Positions 28,611 to 40,290 are shown, numbered from the stretch's first letter. The stretch: DNA of 64,000 nucleotides from Simplicispira lacusdiani (GCF_003604195.1 NZ_QXGR01000006.1:276601-340600), one strand, 5' to 3'. The notes: a model not told the origin generated them from the sequence alone. Numbers and translations are program-made.

Positions 28611-29777
28611 ATGGACTTTGAACTGACCGAAGACCAGCGCGCCTTTGCCGACACCGCGCGCCAATTCGCCCTGGCCGAGCTGGCCCCGCATGCCGCGCAC
28701 TGGGATGCCGAAGGCATCTTCCCGAAAGACGCCATCACCAAGGCCGGTGAACTCGGTTTTTGCGGCCTCTATGCGCCCGAAGCCGCTGGCGGCCTGGCAC
28801 TGCCCCGGCTCGACGCCACGCTGGTGTTCGAGGAAATGGCCGCCGTGGACCCTTCCACCACCGCCTTCATCACCATCCACAACATGGCGACCTGGATGCT
28901 CGGTACCTGGGCCCAGCCCGAGGTGCGCGACCACTGGGGCCCGCTGCTGACCAGCGGCCAGAAGCTGGCCAGCTACTGCCTGACCGAACCCGGCGCGGGT
29001 TCGGACGCCGCCTCGCTCAAGACGCGCGCCGAGCTGGTGGGCCACGAATACGTCATCAACGGCTCCAAGGCCTTCATCTCCGGCGCCGGCAGCACCGACG
29101 TGCTGGTGCTCATGGCCCGCACGGGCGATGCGAGTTCGGGCGCCGCCGGCATCAGCGCCTTTGCCGTGCCGGCCGACGCCCCGGGCATCCACTACGGCAA
29201 GAAGGAAGAAAAGATGGGCTGGAACAGCCAGCCCACGCGCCAGATCAGCTTCGACAACGTGCGCATTCCCGCCAACCACCTGCTGGGCCGCGAGGGCGAA
29301 GGCTTCAAGATCGCCATGAAGGGCCTGGACGGCGGGCGCATCAACATCGCCACCTGCTCGGTGGGCGCGGCCCAGGGCGCGCTCAAGCAGGCGCAGCAGT
29401 ACATGCACGACCGCAAGCAGTTCGGCAAGCCGATCGCCAGCTTCCAGGCGCTGCAGTTCAAGCTGGCCGACATGGCCACCGAACTCGTCGCCGCGCGCCA
29501 GATGGTGCGCCTGGCCGCCAGCAAGCTCGACGCCGGCGCGCCCGACGCCAGCACCTACTGCGCCATGGCCAAGCGCTTCGCCACCGACGCGGGCTTCAAC
29601 GTCTGCAACGAGGCGCTGCAACTGCATGGCGGCTACGGCTACATCCGCGAATACCCGCTGGAGCGCCTGATGCGCGACGCGCGCGTGCACCAGATCCTGG
29701 AAGGCACGAACGAAATCATGCGCGTCATCATCGCCCGGCGCATGCTCGACGGCGACGCGCCGGACGCGATTCGCTAG
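28611..29777 (+). CDS. Acyl-CoA dehydrogenase, probable isobutyryl-CoA dehydrogenase
   Basis: FAD-dependent enzyme introducing a double bond into an acyl-CoA; by context, isobutyryl-CoA to methacrylyl-CoA in valine catabolism. 388 residues, standard length. Visible segments are CLTEPGAGSDAASLKT for FAD and substrate binding, LHGGYGYIREYPLERLMRD, and QILEGTNEIMR with the catalytic glutamate E364. CGGAGA lies ahead of the ATG at 28611. It is located between mmsA and mmsB, which supports branched-chain substrate use, though the exact chain specificity is inferred. Confidence 0.9.
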   Translation: MDFELTEDQRAFADTARQFALAELAPHAAHWDAEGIFPKDAITKAGELGFCGLYAPEAAGGLALPRLDATLVFEEMAAVDPSTTAFITIHNMATWMLGTWAQPEVRDHWGPLLTSGQKLASYCLTEPGAGSDAASLKTRAELVGHEYVINGSKAFISGAGSTDVLVLMARTGDASSGAAGISAFAVPADAPGIHYGKKEEKMGWNSQPTRQISFDNVRIPANHLLGREGEGFKIAMKGLDGGRINIATCSVGAAQGALKQAQQYMHDRKQFGKPIASFQALQFKLADMATELVAARQMVRLAASKLDAGAPDASTYCAMAKRFATDAGFNVCNEALQLHGGYGYIREYPLERLMRDARVHQILEGTNEIMRVIIARRMLDGDAPDAIR

Positions 29778-29779
29778 GT

Positions 29780-29831
29780 TTTTGATAGCTACTGGCGCTT
29801 TACCAACGGGCGCTAGAAGCGAATTCAATCC
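29780..29831 (-). repeat. ~50-bp dispersed imperfect palindrome, copy 6
   Basis: Reverse-orientation copy: TTTGATAGCTACTGGCGCTT, then GGGCGCTAGAAGC and a degenerate end. It begins 3 bp after the acyl-CoA dehydrogenase stop. Confidence 0.75.
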
Positions 29832-29846
29832 AAAACCCCACCCGCC

Positions 29847-30239
29847 ATGCCCGCCCGCCCCCTGGCCGACGAAACCCTGCACCTCATCGCCGCGGTGCGG
29901 GACGCGCTGGCCGAGCGCCTGGGCGTGGACGCCACGGTGGAGGAGCGCCCGCTCTTCGGCTGCCACGCCTTCATGGTGGACGGCAAGCTGTGCCTGGCCG
30001 TCAAGGGCGAAGACCTGCTGGTGCGCCTGCCACCGCTGGAGCACGCGGCCACGGCCGAAACGCCCGGCGTGCGCGAGCTAGACCCGCGCGGCGGCATGCC
30101 CGGCTACTTCTGGGTGGAGCCCACGGGCTACGCCACCCGGCCGCAGTGGCTGCACTGGGTGGAAACCGCCCTCGCCTACAACCCGCAGGCCAAGGCATCG
30201 CCCCGGCGCGCCAAGGCCCGCAAAGGCGCGGCGCCATGA
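29847..30239 (+). CDS. TfoX N-terminal-domain-like protein
   Basis: A 130-residue protein resembling the TfoX/Sxy N-terminal domain: RPLFGCHAFMVDGKLCLAVK matches the FGG...F.DG..F pattern, followed by a short helical half and a basic tail (SPRRAKARKG). No TfoX C-terminal domain is present. Stand-alone domains of this kind are common and their role is unknown. It is inside the valine operon, between the acyl-CoA dehydrogenase and mmsB, flanked on both sides by dispersed repeats. Confidence 0.7.
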   Translation: MPARPLADETLHLIAAVRDALAERLGVDATVEERPLFGCHAFMVDGKLCLAVKGEDLLVRLPPLEHAATAETPGVRELDPRGGMPGYFWVEPTGYATRPQWLHWVETALAYNPQAKASPRRAKARKGAAP

Positions 30240-30249
30240 AACTTCAAGC

Positions 30250-30304
30250 ATTTTTGGCCTCTGGCGCCCATGCAACAAGCGCCAGCAGCTACTGAAACAA
30301 TAGC
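30250..30304 (+). repeat. ~50-bp dispersed imperfect palindrome, copy 7
   Basis: TTTTTGGCCTCTGGCGCCC, CAACAAGCGCCAGCAGCTAC and a final AATAGC, between the TfoX-like gene and mmsB. Confidence 0.85.
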
Positions 30305-30352
30305 AGCCCCCTCCCCTTTCCAACCCTTTCAAACCGACCAGGAGACAACACC

Positions 30353-31240
30353 ATGCAAATCGCATTCATCGGCCTCGGCAACATGGGCGGCCCCATGGCC
30401 ATCAACCTGCACAAGGCCGGCCACAGCGTCAAGGCCTTCGACCTGAGCCAGGATGCCCTCGCCAAGGTCAAGGCCGAAGGCCTGCAAGTCGCGGCCAGCG
30501 CACAAGACGCCGTGCAGGGCGCCGAAGCCGTCATCACCATGCTGCCCGCCAGCCAGCACGTGGAAGGCCTGTTCCTCGGCAACGGCAACCTGCTGGCCAG
30601 CATCGCCAAGGGCGCGCTGGTGATCGACAGCTCGACCATCGCCGCCGCCACCAGCCAGAAGGTCGCCAAGGCCGCCGAAGCTGCCGGCATCGACTTCATC
30701 GACGCGCCCGTTTCCGGCGGCACCGGCGGCGCCATCGCCGGCACGCTGACCTTCATGGTCGGCGGCAGCGACGCGCAACTGGAACGTGCCCGCCCCCTGC
30801 TGGAAAAAATGGGCGCCAACATCTTCCACGCCGGCAGCGTGGGCGCTGGCCAGACGGCCAAGATCTGCAACAACATGCTGCTGGGCATCCTGATGGTGGG
30901 CACCAGTGAAGCCATCGCCCTGGGCGTGGCCAACGGCCTGGACCCCAAGGTGCTGAGCGAGATCATGCGCCGCAGCTCGGGCGGCAACTGGGCGCTGGAG
31001 AAGTACAACCCCTTCCCCGGCGTGCACGAAAACGCCCCCGCCTCCAAGGGCTACGCTGGCGGCTTCGGCACCGACCTCATGCTCAAGGACCTGGGCCTGG
31101 CCCAGGAAAACGCCATGGCCACCAAGGCCAGCACCCCGCTGGGCGGCATGGCACGCGCCATCTACGCGGCGCACAGCATCGCCGGACATGGCGGCGAGGA
31201 CTTTTCCAGCGTGATCAAGATGCTGCAGAAGAAGGGCTGA
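30353..31240 (+). CDS. mmsB: 3-hydroxyisobutyrate dehydrogenase
   Basis: Oxidises 3-hydroxyisobutyrate to methylmalonate semialdehyde with NAD+, the step before MmsA. 295 residues of the beta-hydroxyacid dehydrogenase family: dinucleotide site FIGLGNMGGPMA at the N-terminus, substrate site DAPVSGGTGGA (about 122-132), and the catalytic lysine K170 in GAGQTAKICNN. CAGGAGACAAC precedes the ATG. Enoyl-CoA hydratase and hydroxyisobutyryl-CoA hydrolase needed to complete valine degradation are not in this window. Confidence 0.95.
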   Translation: MQIAFIGLGNMGGPMAINLHKAGHSVKAFDLSQDALAKVKAEGLQVAASAQDAVQGAEAVITMLPASQHVEGLFLGNGNLLASIAKGALVIDSSTIAAATSQKVAKAAEAAGIDFIDAPVSGGTGGAIAGTLTFMVGGSDAQLERARPLLEKMGANIFHAGSVGAGQTAKICNNMLLGILMVGTSEAIALGVANGLDPKVLSEIMRRSSGGNWALEKYNPFPGVHENAPASKGYAGGFGTDLMLKDLGLAQENAMATKASTPLGGMARAIYAAHSIAGHGGEDFSSVIKMLQKKG

Positions 31241-31266
31241 TCTGCGGCAGAGTTGCCATTCCATGT

Positions 31267-31296
31267 AAACGGGTGCCGTGGCACCCGTTTTCTTTT
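31267..31296 (+). terminator. Intrinsic terminator after mmsB
   Basis: AAACGGGTGCC, GTG loop, GGCACCCGTTTTCTTTT: an 8-bp GC-rich stem with a T-rich tail, 26 bp after the mmsB stop. Confidence 0.85.
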
Positions 31297-31309
31297 GGTG
31301 CGATAGATG

Positions 31310-31705
31310 TCACTGCACAGGGGCATCTTCACCATCGAACGGCGTCTTGGGCAGCGGGAGGTGAAAAGGAACAACCAGAGAAACATCCGTTGCTTCTCCA
31401 TCGATCAGCTTGGGAACAAAGCGAACCGAGTGCATGGATTTCAGCGCGGCTTCGTCATGCGCCGGGCTGCCACAGCTGCCTATCACTACCGTGCGGCGCA
31501 CAGCTCCGGAAGCGTCCACATGTACCCGCAGGACGACAGGTCCTCGTATCTTTCCTTGAGCACGCACCTTGGGGACGGAAAAACGTATGGGAGTCAGAAT
31601 CCTCATTTCCTCGATCGTGACCGTTATCGGAGGCCAGTTGCCCTCAGCTTGGGCGGCAAAGCCTAAAAAGAGCAGGCATGCGACAAGAAACGATGGTCGA
31701 AACAT
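31310..31705 (-). CDS. Small secreted TonB C-terminal-domain protein
   Basis: 131 residues. The start at 31705 has AAGGAG upstream and gives a signal peptide (residues 1 to about 19, ending FAAQAEG). The mature part is a single TonB C-terminal fold: GPVVLRVHVDASGAVRRTVV, then GSPAHDEAALKSMHSVRFVP. It lacks the membrane anchor and proline-rich spacer of true TonB, so it is unlikely to transduce energy by itself. It stands alone, convergent with mmsB beyond a terminator. Its partner and role are unknown. Confidence 0.75.
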   Translation of the reverse strand: MFRPSFLVACLLFLGFAAQAEGNWPPITVTIEEMRILTPIRFSVPKVRAQGKIRGPVVLRVHVDASGAVRRTVVIGSCGSPAHDEAALKSMHSVRFVPKLIDGEATDVSLVVPFHLPLPKTPFDGEDAPVQ

Positions 31706-31837
31706 GAAACTCCTTGGTGAATGCGAATTAATATCAATATTCAACCATAGAGTCGCCTTGCTCACCATTGTTTTCGCCTGAACATGATCACTGCATTTAG
31801 CAAGAACCGGCTTGATAACAACGAGTTGACCAGCGAT

Positions 31838-32233
31838 TCAAGCCCCCTGCCGCAGCGCCTCCCACTCCCCCAGGCAATGCCGCGCCAGCGCCGTCACCCA
31901 GCACGGCTCGTCCGGCACGAAAGCGATGCCGTAGCGGGGGCTGACGAGAAAGCCGGCGCGCTCGAACGCGGCGGCGTCGTGGCCATGCACGAAAGCGGCA
32001 AGGTCGCGGAACGGCACGGCGACGCGGCCCAGGTGCAGCACTTCAGCCCGGGTGGTGATTTCCTCCAGGCGTCCGCAGTCCTGGAAGCGGTACACCACGC
32101 CGCCAAAATCCAGCGCCGTCAGGCCCACGCCGTTGCGCGCCTCGGACAGCGGCTGGCCGTGGGCGCGCAGCACGTCCTCGCGCGTGGCGGTGAACGGCAT
32201 GCCGTCCACGCGGGTGTAGGACTCCAGGTGCAT
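31838..32233 (-). CDS. Hypothetical protein downstream of cyanophycinase
   Basis: Not recognised. 131 residues from the ATG at 32233 (MHLESYTRVDGMPF); an ATG at 32248 is an alternative. No signal peptide or membrane segment. The composition is that of a soluble mixed alpha/beta protein. It begins 40 bp after the cyanophycinase-like gene on the same strand, so it may be the second gene of a two-gene operon. Codon use matches neighbouring genes, supporting it as real. Confidence 0.6.
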   Translation of the reverse strand: MHLESYTRVDGMPFTATREDVLRAHGQPLSEARNGVGLTALDFGGVVYRFQDCGRLEEITTRAEVLHLGRVAVPFRDLAAFVHGHDAAAFERAGFLVSPRYGIAFVPDEPCWVTALARHCLGEWEALRQGA

Positions 32234-32273
32234 TGACCGGCCCGGCATGGCGTCGCACGGGCGGTGAGCCGCC

Positions 32274-33203
32274 TCAACCCCGGATGGGCCCCGGGGCCAC
32301 GAGCCGGGCGATGGCCTCGCGCATGCCTGGCGGCATGGCGCGCGACAGCGGATCGCCCGCGCGGGCACCGTAGCGGTGGCCGGCCGGCAGCAGATGCAGG
32401 CGCAGGCCCAGCATTTCCAGGTGGTCGCGGCTGTCGACTTCCTCCTGGTTGGATTTCATCTGGCGGCCGTCGATCAGGGTCACGGCGCCCGCGCCCACGA
32501 TCTCGATGCCCAGCCCGCGCTCGATGACGAGGGCGGTGTTCTCGTCCACGCCCACCCCCAGCATGTGGGGCTTTTGCGCGAGCACGGAGAGCAGCCGCGC
32601 GAGGCGGCCACGCTCGGAGAAATGCTGGTCGATGATGGCATCGGCCACGAAGCCCAGGCCGATGTCCAACTCGGCGGCCTCCTTCTCGGGCAGGCGCGTG
32701 GCCTCGCCCTGCACCAGCATGTGCCGCGAGAGCACGGCCGCGCCGGCGCTGGTGCCGCCCACGCAGCAGCCGCGCAGGTGGAAAGCGCGGTGCAGCGCCT
32801 TGAAGGCCTCGGTCTCCCACAAGAGGTCCATCAACCGCCGCTGGTCGCCGCCCGAGATGAAGATGCCGTCAGCACCCAGGATCTGGTCGGTCACCCCGGG
32901 GCTGTCGGCGGTGGCCCGGTCGGGAATGTCGATCGGCTCGCAATCGGCCACGCCCAGGCCGGCGAAAGTCTTCTGGTACAGGGCCCAGGCGCCCGCCGGG
33001 TCGGCGCTGGCGGCCGAGATCAGGCGGATGCGGCTTGGCGCGCCGCCGCACAGTTCAACGAAGCGGCGCAGCACGATGCGGTCGCTGAGCTTGTCCTCGG
33101 CACCGCCGATGACGACCAGCCGGCCCAGGCGCCGCGCGCGGGCCTGGGCGGGGAACGCGGCGCAGCCCGCGGCAAGGGATAGAAAAACACGACGGTTCAG
33201 CAT
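32274..33203 (-). CDS. Cyanophycinase-like serine peptidase, exported
   Basis: Peptidase S51-family protein; cyanophycinases split the arginine-aspartate storage polymer cyanophycin into dipeptides. The 309-residue frame has a twin-arginine-like signal (LNRRVFLSLAAG, ending about residue 22), suggesting export. The core carries ISGGDQRR and the nucleophile motif GTSAGA with Ser152. An ATG at 33215 would add four residues. No cyanophycin synthetase gene is in the window, so it may act on polymer from elsewhere or on other beta-linked aspartyl peptides. Confidence 0.85.
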   Translation of the reverse strand: MLNRRVFLSLAAGCAAFPAQARARRLGRLVVIGGAEDKLSDRIVLRRFVELCGGAPSRIRLISAASADPAGAWALYQKTFAGLGVADCEPIDIPDRATADSPGVTDQILGADGIFISGGDQRRLMDLLWETEAFKALHRAFHLRGCCVGGTSAGAAVLSRHMLVQGEATRLPEKEAAELDIGLGFVADAIIDQHFSERGRLARLLSVLAQKPHMLGVGVDENTALVIERGLGIEIVGAGAVTLIDGRQMKSNQEEVDSRDHLEMLGLRLHLLPAGHRYGARAGDPLSRAMPPGMREAIARLVAPGPIRG

Positions 33204-33226
33204 AAGTGCAGGCATTCTAGGAAAGC

Positions 33227-33250
33227 CCGGGCGGGGCACGCCCCGCCCGG
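33227..33250 (-). terminator. GC-rich hairpin after the metal-efflux operon
   Basis: Perfect 10-bp stem CCGGGCGGGG / CCCCGCCCGG with a 4-nt loop, 4 bp after the last gene of the efflux cluster. The T run is weak (GGGCTTTCC), so termination strength is uncertain. Confidence 0.6.
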
Positions 33251-33254
33251 CCGC

Positions 33255-33647
33255 TCAGCGGATCGCGAAGCGCACGCTCACGGGCTTCTTGCCCGCCAGG
33301 GTGACGGTGGCCACCGCCTTGGTGCCTGCGCCCAGCTTGTAGGCGCCCTGGGCCACGAGCTTGTTGGCGCCCGCCGGGACCAGGACGGCCTCGGTCTTCT
33401 CGGTGCCATTGAGCAGCGTGACCTTGGCCGTGGCGTCCTGGGTGCTGGCCGGCTTGCCGTGGTCGCGCACGAACAGCGCGATCGAACCGGCATCGGCCAC
33501 CAGCTCGAAGTCGATGTCGCTGGCCTCGGCCACCACGCCGCCATGCAGCGGCTTGTGGTCGTGGCCGTGCTGGTGGTCGCCGGCGGCGAACACGGCGCCC
33601 GAGGCGCTCAGTGCGAGGGCGGAGAGGAGGATGGCGGTTTTTTTCAT
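33255..33647 (-). CDS. Small periplasmic His-rich protein of the metal-efflux cluster
   Basis: 130 residues with a clear signal peptide (MKKTAILLSALALS, ending VFAAGD). The mature N-terminus is a His/Asp cluster, GDHQHGHDHKPLHGG, likely to bind metal. The rest is a beta-rich domain (DIDFELVADAGSIALFVRDH). It has the same layout and similar phrases as the protein at 37923-38489, so the two look like divergent paralogues. It is the last gene of the cluster, 28 bp after the czcA-like gene, with GAAAGGACG before the ATG. A periplasmic metal chaperone or sensor is a reasonable guess, not shown. Confidence 0.8.
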   Translation of the reverse strand: MKKTAILLSALALSASGAVFAAGDHQHGHDHKPLHGGVVAEASDIDFELVADAGSIALFVRDHGKPASTQDATAKVTLLNGTEKTEAVLVPAGANKLVAQGAYKLGAGTKAVATVTLAGKKPVSVRFAIR

Positions 33648-33675
33648 GGAACGTCCTTTCGTGGAATGGAGGGAG

Positions 33676-36795
<3,120 letters not shown>

Positions 36796-36807
36796 GGGGG
36801 CCTTTCG

Positions 36808-37926
36808 TCAGCGGACCTGGTTGAGCAGGCTCGCGCCCTGCGTGACGACGCGCTCGCCCGCGCCCAGGCCCGAGGTGACCCGCACCGAAACGCCGTCGAG
36901 CGGCTCGTGCGTCACCGTGCGCGGCTCGAACCGCTCGGGCGCCTCCTTCACCCACACGATGGCCTGGTTGGCCGGGTTCTTCTGCAGCGCAGTGAGCGGC
37001 ACCGCGATGCCCCGGGCGCGCGCCTTCGACTGCGCCTGGATGCGCACCGGCTGGCCCACGGCCAGCCGGGCCAGCGCTGGGCCCTCGGCCGCGAAATGCA
37101 GCGGCAGCGCCTGGTCGCGCAGGCTGTGCGCCGCGCCCAGGAAGCGCAGCGCCACCCGTTCCGTGCCGATGGCCAGGCTGCCGCCCGCCACGTCGCCCGC
37201 CTGGGCGGCGTCGTAGGCCAGCGCCTCGATGCGCAGGCGCGAGGGGTCGACCACCTCGAAGACCAGCTCGCGCGCATCCACGACCTGCCCCGCCACGGCA
37301 TGGCTGGAGGCAACGATGCCGCTCACCGGCGCCACCAGCGCGTCGCGGCGGGACAGGCCGGCGCCCAGCGCCGCGATGCGCTCGTTCAGGCTGGAGGCCT
37401 CGGCCTCGGCGGCCTCGATGTCCTTGCGCGGCACGGTGTCGGCCAGCTCGCGCAGCCGGGCCAGGCGCTTGTCCGCCAGCGCCCGCGCGGCGCGCAGTTC
37501 GGCGATCTGGGCCTGCTTGTCGGAGCGTTCGAGCGCGCCGCTGGAGGGGACGACATACGCCAGCACCTCGCCCTTGCGCACGGCCTGACCCACGTCCGGC
37601 AGGCCCCGGGGCCCAGCCTCGATGCGGCCCGCCAGGGCGGCCTGTACCTTGCCGCCGGCGTTGGGGTCCATGGCCACCTTGCCGGCCAGCTCGAAGGACC
37701 GGTGCAGCTCGGCCTCTTCGGTGGCCAGGGTGCGCAGCGCCAACTGGCGCTGCGCCGGCTTGGGCAGAAACACGCTGCCGTCGGGCAGGCGCCGGGGGCC
37801 ATTGCCGCTGGCGGCGGGCGGTGCGTCGCCATGGTCATGGCCGTCGCCGGCACGGGATGGCGCGGCCGCGCCGAACAAGGCCGCGAAACAGAGCGCGGCC
37901 AGCAGGGGAAAACGGTGTGCTTTCAT
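36808..37926 (-). CDS. czcB: CzcB-type periplasmic adaptor
   Basis: Membrane fusion protein of the RND exporter. 372 residues from the ATG at 37926, which overlaps the upstream stop as ATGA. A signal peptide (about residues 1-24) is followed by a His/Asp cluster, GDGHDHGDAPP, almost identical to one in the upstream gene. Then come a barrel-sandwich hybrid domain, a helical hairpin (ALADKRLARLRELADTVP) and a beta-barrel domain (AVPLTALQKNPANQAIVWV). The extended His-rich N-terminus suggests metal binding in the periplasm. Confidence 0.92.
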   Translation of the reverse strand: MKAHRFPLLAALCFAALFGAAAPSRAGDGHDHGDAPPAASGNGPRRLPDGSVFLPKPAQRQLALRTLATEEAELHRSFELAGKVAMDPNAGGKVQAALAGRIEAGPRGLPDVGQAVRKGEVLAYVVPSSGALERSDKQAQIAELRAARALADKRLARLRELADTVPRKDIEAAEAEASSLNERIAALGAGLSRRDALVAPVSGIVASSHAVAGQVVDARELVFEVVDPSRLRIEALAYDAAQAGDVAGGSLAIGTERVALRFLGAAHSLRDQALPLHFAAEGPALARLAVGQPVRIQAQSKARARGIAVPLTALQKNPANQAIVWVKEAPERFEPRTVTHEPLDGVSVRVTSGLGAGERVVTQGASLLNQVR

Positions 37927-38489
37927 GTCGCGCCTCCCGCGCGCCGCGCATGCAGGCGGCTGGCCGCGATCCCGGCCAGCGCCAACAGCGCGGCCAGCGC
38001 CGCGCCCCAGGCGCCATAGGCCTTCCACGGCGTGGCCGTGGCGGCGCGCTCGGCATGCGCCTCGGCGTGGATGTCGAGCGACCCGGCGAGCAGGTCGGAC
38101 GCGTCGCCGGCCACCACGGTGGCGGTGACGGCGACCACGCCCTCGCCGGGCTCGGAGGCCAGGGTGGCTTCGAATTCGCCTTCGCCATGCGGCTGCACGG
38201 CGAGCTTGGTGCCGCCGAATTCGAGGTCGAGCTGCGCGTCCTTCACGGGACGGTTGTCGGCGGCATGGTCGAGGTACAGCGCCAGGCGCTTGCCGTCGAG
38301 CACGCCGACCAGCTCGAACAGGTCGGAGGTTGCGGTGAAGCGCGGCAGGGCCGGGCCGGCCTGCGCGGCGGGCGCGGCGGGCGCGTCGCCATGGTCATGG
38401 CCGTCACCGGCCAGGGCGGCCAGCGGCAGGCCGAGGGTGCCGAGCAGCAGCAAGGCGCTCAGCGGTTGGACAAGGAATGTAGGTGTCAT
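37923..38489 (-). CDS. Periplasmic His-rich protein with C-terminal membrane anchor
   Basis: 188 residues. A signal peptide ends at LAALAGD and is followed by GDGHDHGDAPAAPAA, a metal-binding-like cluster shared with czcB. A beta-rich domain (SDLFELVGVLDGKRLALYLD) resembles the one in the protein at 33255-33647. The C-terminus has one membrane helix (about 160-180) and a short basic tail, so it would be anchored with the domain in the periplasm. It sits between czcC and czcB, 16 bp after the former and overlapping the latter by 4 bp. I do not know an established function. Confidence 0.8.
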   Translation of the reverse strand: MTPTFLVQPLSALLLLGTLGLPLAALAGDGHDHGDAPAAPAAQAGPALPRFTATSDLFELVGVLDGKRLALYLDHAADNRPVKDAQLDLEFGGTKLAVQPHGEGEFEATLASEPGEGVVAVTATVVAGDASDLLAGSLDIHAEAHAERAATATPWKAYGAWGAALAALLALAGIAASRLHARRAGGAT

Positions 38490-38505
38490 GGAGGATGGTT
38501 TCAAT

Positions 38506-39744
38506 TCAGTCGGGCAGCAGGCCCAGGGATTGGCGCAGCGCGGACACCGCCGCCGCCGCGTCGATGCGCGCGCGCGCCGCCAGGCGCTCGGCCTCGGCGG
38601 CTTCCAGTTCGGCGCGCAGCCGCGTGGGCAGGTCGGATTCGCCCAGGCGGAAGGACTTCTCGATGAAGCCGCGCACTTCGCGTGCGAGCCGGGCGCGCTG
38701 GTCGGCCGCCTCGCGCTGCGCGCGCGCGGCCTCGGCGCGCTCGCGCGCGGCCTCAATGCCGGCGGCCACGCGGCCGCGTTCGAGCGTGGCGAGGCTCTCG
38801 GCCTCGATCGCCTCCGCGCGGGCCGTGGCGGCCTTCGCATCGGCGCGGCCGCCACCGCCGAACGGAATGCGCAGGCCCACCGACAGGCTGCCCTGGTACG
38901 CCTCGCCCAGCGCTGCGCGCTCGCGTTTCGTTCCCAGCGTCAGCTCGGGGTTGGCCCGCGTCTGCACCACCGCCAGATCGGCGCTCCTGCGGGCCATCTC
39001 GGCGCGCGCCTGCAGTTCGCGCAGCGCCGGGTGCTGCGCCTGCGCGCCGTCCGTGGGGGCCTCGGGCCAGGGCTCGGCGTCCGTGCCGCCGGATGGGGGC
39101 AACGCCGGGCCCGCCAGGGCGTGCAGCCCGAGCCGCGCGGCCGCCAGGGCGGCCGAGGCATCGGCCAGCGCGGCATCGGCCTGCGCCGCAGCGCCGTCGG
39201 CCTGGTACTGGTCGGCACGGGCCAGGTCGCCCGCGCGCACGCGCCGGGCAACGTCGGCCACGAGTTGCCGCGCGCTGAAGCGCCGGTCCTGGGCCAGGCC
39301 GTGCTCCAACGCCGCGCGCTGCCAGGCCCACCAGGCATCGCGCACCTGGGCGGCAGTGCGCAGGCGCGCGGCCGCCAGCGTGGCCTGCAGCGCCTGCTGT
39401 TCGGCCTCGGCCAGCCGGCCGGCGCGCTCGCGCTCGCCCGGCAGCCACAAAGGCAGAGCCACGGCGGCCTCGTATTCGCGGGCGCCGTGGTTGCCGTGGG
39501 CACGGTCGGTCGCCGTGCGCAGCTCCAGGGCCGCTGGTTCGGCCAGCCAGCCTTGCGCGGCGCGGCGCGCGGCTGCGGCCGCCTCCTCCCGCGCGGGCTG
39601 CGCGGCGGCTTCCGGCTGGCGCTCCCAGGCCGCGTCGAAGGCCTGGCGCAATGTCAATTCACCGGCAGCCTGAGCCCCGGCGCCCGTGGCCGCGAGCGCG
39701 CCCCAGGCCAGGGGCAGCAGGCGTGCCCATAGTCGTCGATACAT
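38506..39744 (-). CDS. czcC: CzcC-type outer membrane efflux protein
   Basis: Outer-membrane channel of the metal exporter, TolC superfamily. 412 residues from the ATG at 39744, preceded by CAGGAGAAT. It has a signal peptide (to about residue 26, GAQAAGELTL) and then two long Ala/Arg/Glu-rich coiled-coil repeats. LTLRQAFDAAWERQPE at the mature N-terminus and SVGLRIPFGGGGRAD in the second repeat fit the CzcC family. It follows the czcI-like gene after 137 bp. Confidence 0.9.
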   Translation of the reverse strand: MYRRLWARLLPLAWGALAATGAGAQAAGELTLRQAFDAAWERQPEAAAQPAREEAAAAARRAAQGWLAEPAALELRTATDRAHGNHGAREYEAAVALPLWLPGERERAGRLAEAEQQALQATLAAARLRTAAQVRDAWWAWQRAALEHGLAQDRRFSARQLVADVARRVRAGDLARADQYQADGAAAQADAALADASAALAAARLGLHALAGPALPPSGGTDAEPWPEAPTDGAQAQHPALRELQARAEMARRSADLAVVQTRANPELTLGTKRERAALGEAYQGSLSVGLRIPFGGGGRADAKAATARAEAIEAESLATLERGRVAAGIEAARERAEAARAQREAADQRARLAREVRGFIEKSFRLGESDLPTRLRAELEAAEAERLAARARIDAAAAVSALRQSLGLLPD

Positions 39745-39881
39745 CCGATTCTCCTGTGGCAATCCAGGTGAACCGGCGAGGCATGTGCCCGCCCGCCGCA
39801 GCGCGCGCATGCCACGTCTGCGGCGCGTGCGTCAGGGGAAAGTGATGGGTTGCAAGGGGCCGCCCGGCCCCGCCTCGCCGT

Positions 39882-40238
39882 TCAGGCGAGGCCGCGCCAG
39901 TCGGGGCGCTCGGGGGCTTTCAGCGTGGGGAACGGCAGGAGCCGGTCATGCGGCTGCGGTGTGAAACCCGCCACCACCTTCGGCGCATCCGCCGGAACAC
40001 CAGGAACGATGCCGGCCGTGCAGGCGTGGCAAGCATGGCAGTCCAGGTCAACGGTCAGCGCGCCGCCCGCGCCATCGGGATCGGCGTCAGGCTGACCGGC
40101 CGCGCCGTGGTCATGGGCATGGTGGCCGAAATGCGTGGCCTCCGGAGCCTTCTCGTGGCCGCAATAGGACGCCGCCACGGCCCACCCCGATTGGAGCGAG
40201 AAAAGGCACACGAGGAGGATGGCGAACAGCCGGCGCAT
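39882..40238 (-). CDS. czcI: CzcI-like small periplasmic metal-response protein
   Basis: 118 residues with a signal peptide (to about residue 22) and two putative metal sites: YCGHEKAPEATHFGHHAHDH and a later CHACHAC. The size, His/Cys pattern and position as the first gene before czcC match CzcI, a small periplasmic protein associated with regulation of czc operons. It probably starts the operon. A GCCTCGCC / GGCGAGGC hairpin spans its stop codon, which could reduce read-through into czcC. Confidence 0.75.
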   Translation of the reverse strand: MRRLFAILLVCLFSLQSGWAVAASYCGHEKAPEATHFGHHAHDHGAAGQPDADPDGAGGALTVDLDCHACHACTAGIVPGVPADAPKVVAGFTPQPHDRLLPFPTLKAPERPDWRGLA

Positions 40239-40290
40239 GGGCGCGGATTATAGGCAGGCTCCATGCCCCTTCTGCCGTATCCCGGGCCGC

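Noticed and set aside
31697..31768. Longer N-terminus for the TonB-C-domain protein
   Set aside because: The upstream start has no ribosome-binding site and would hide the signal peptide; the start at 31705 has AAGGAG in place.
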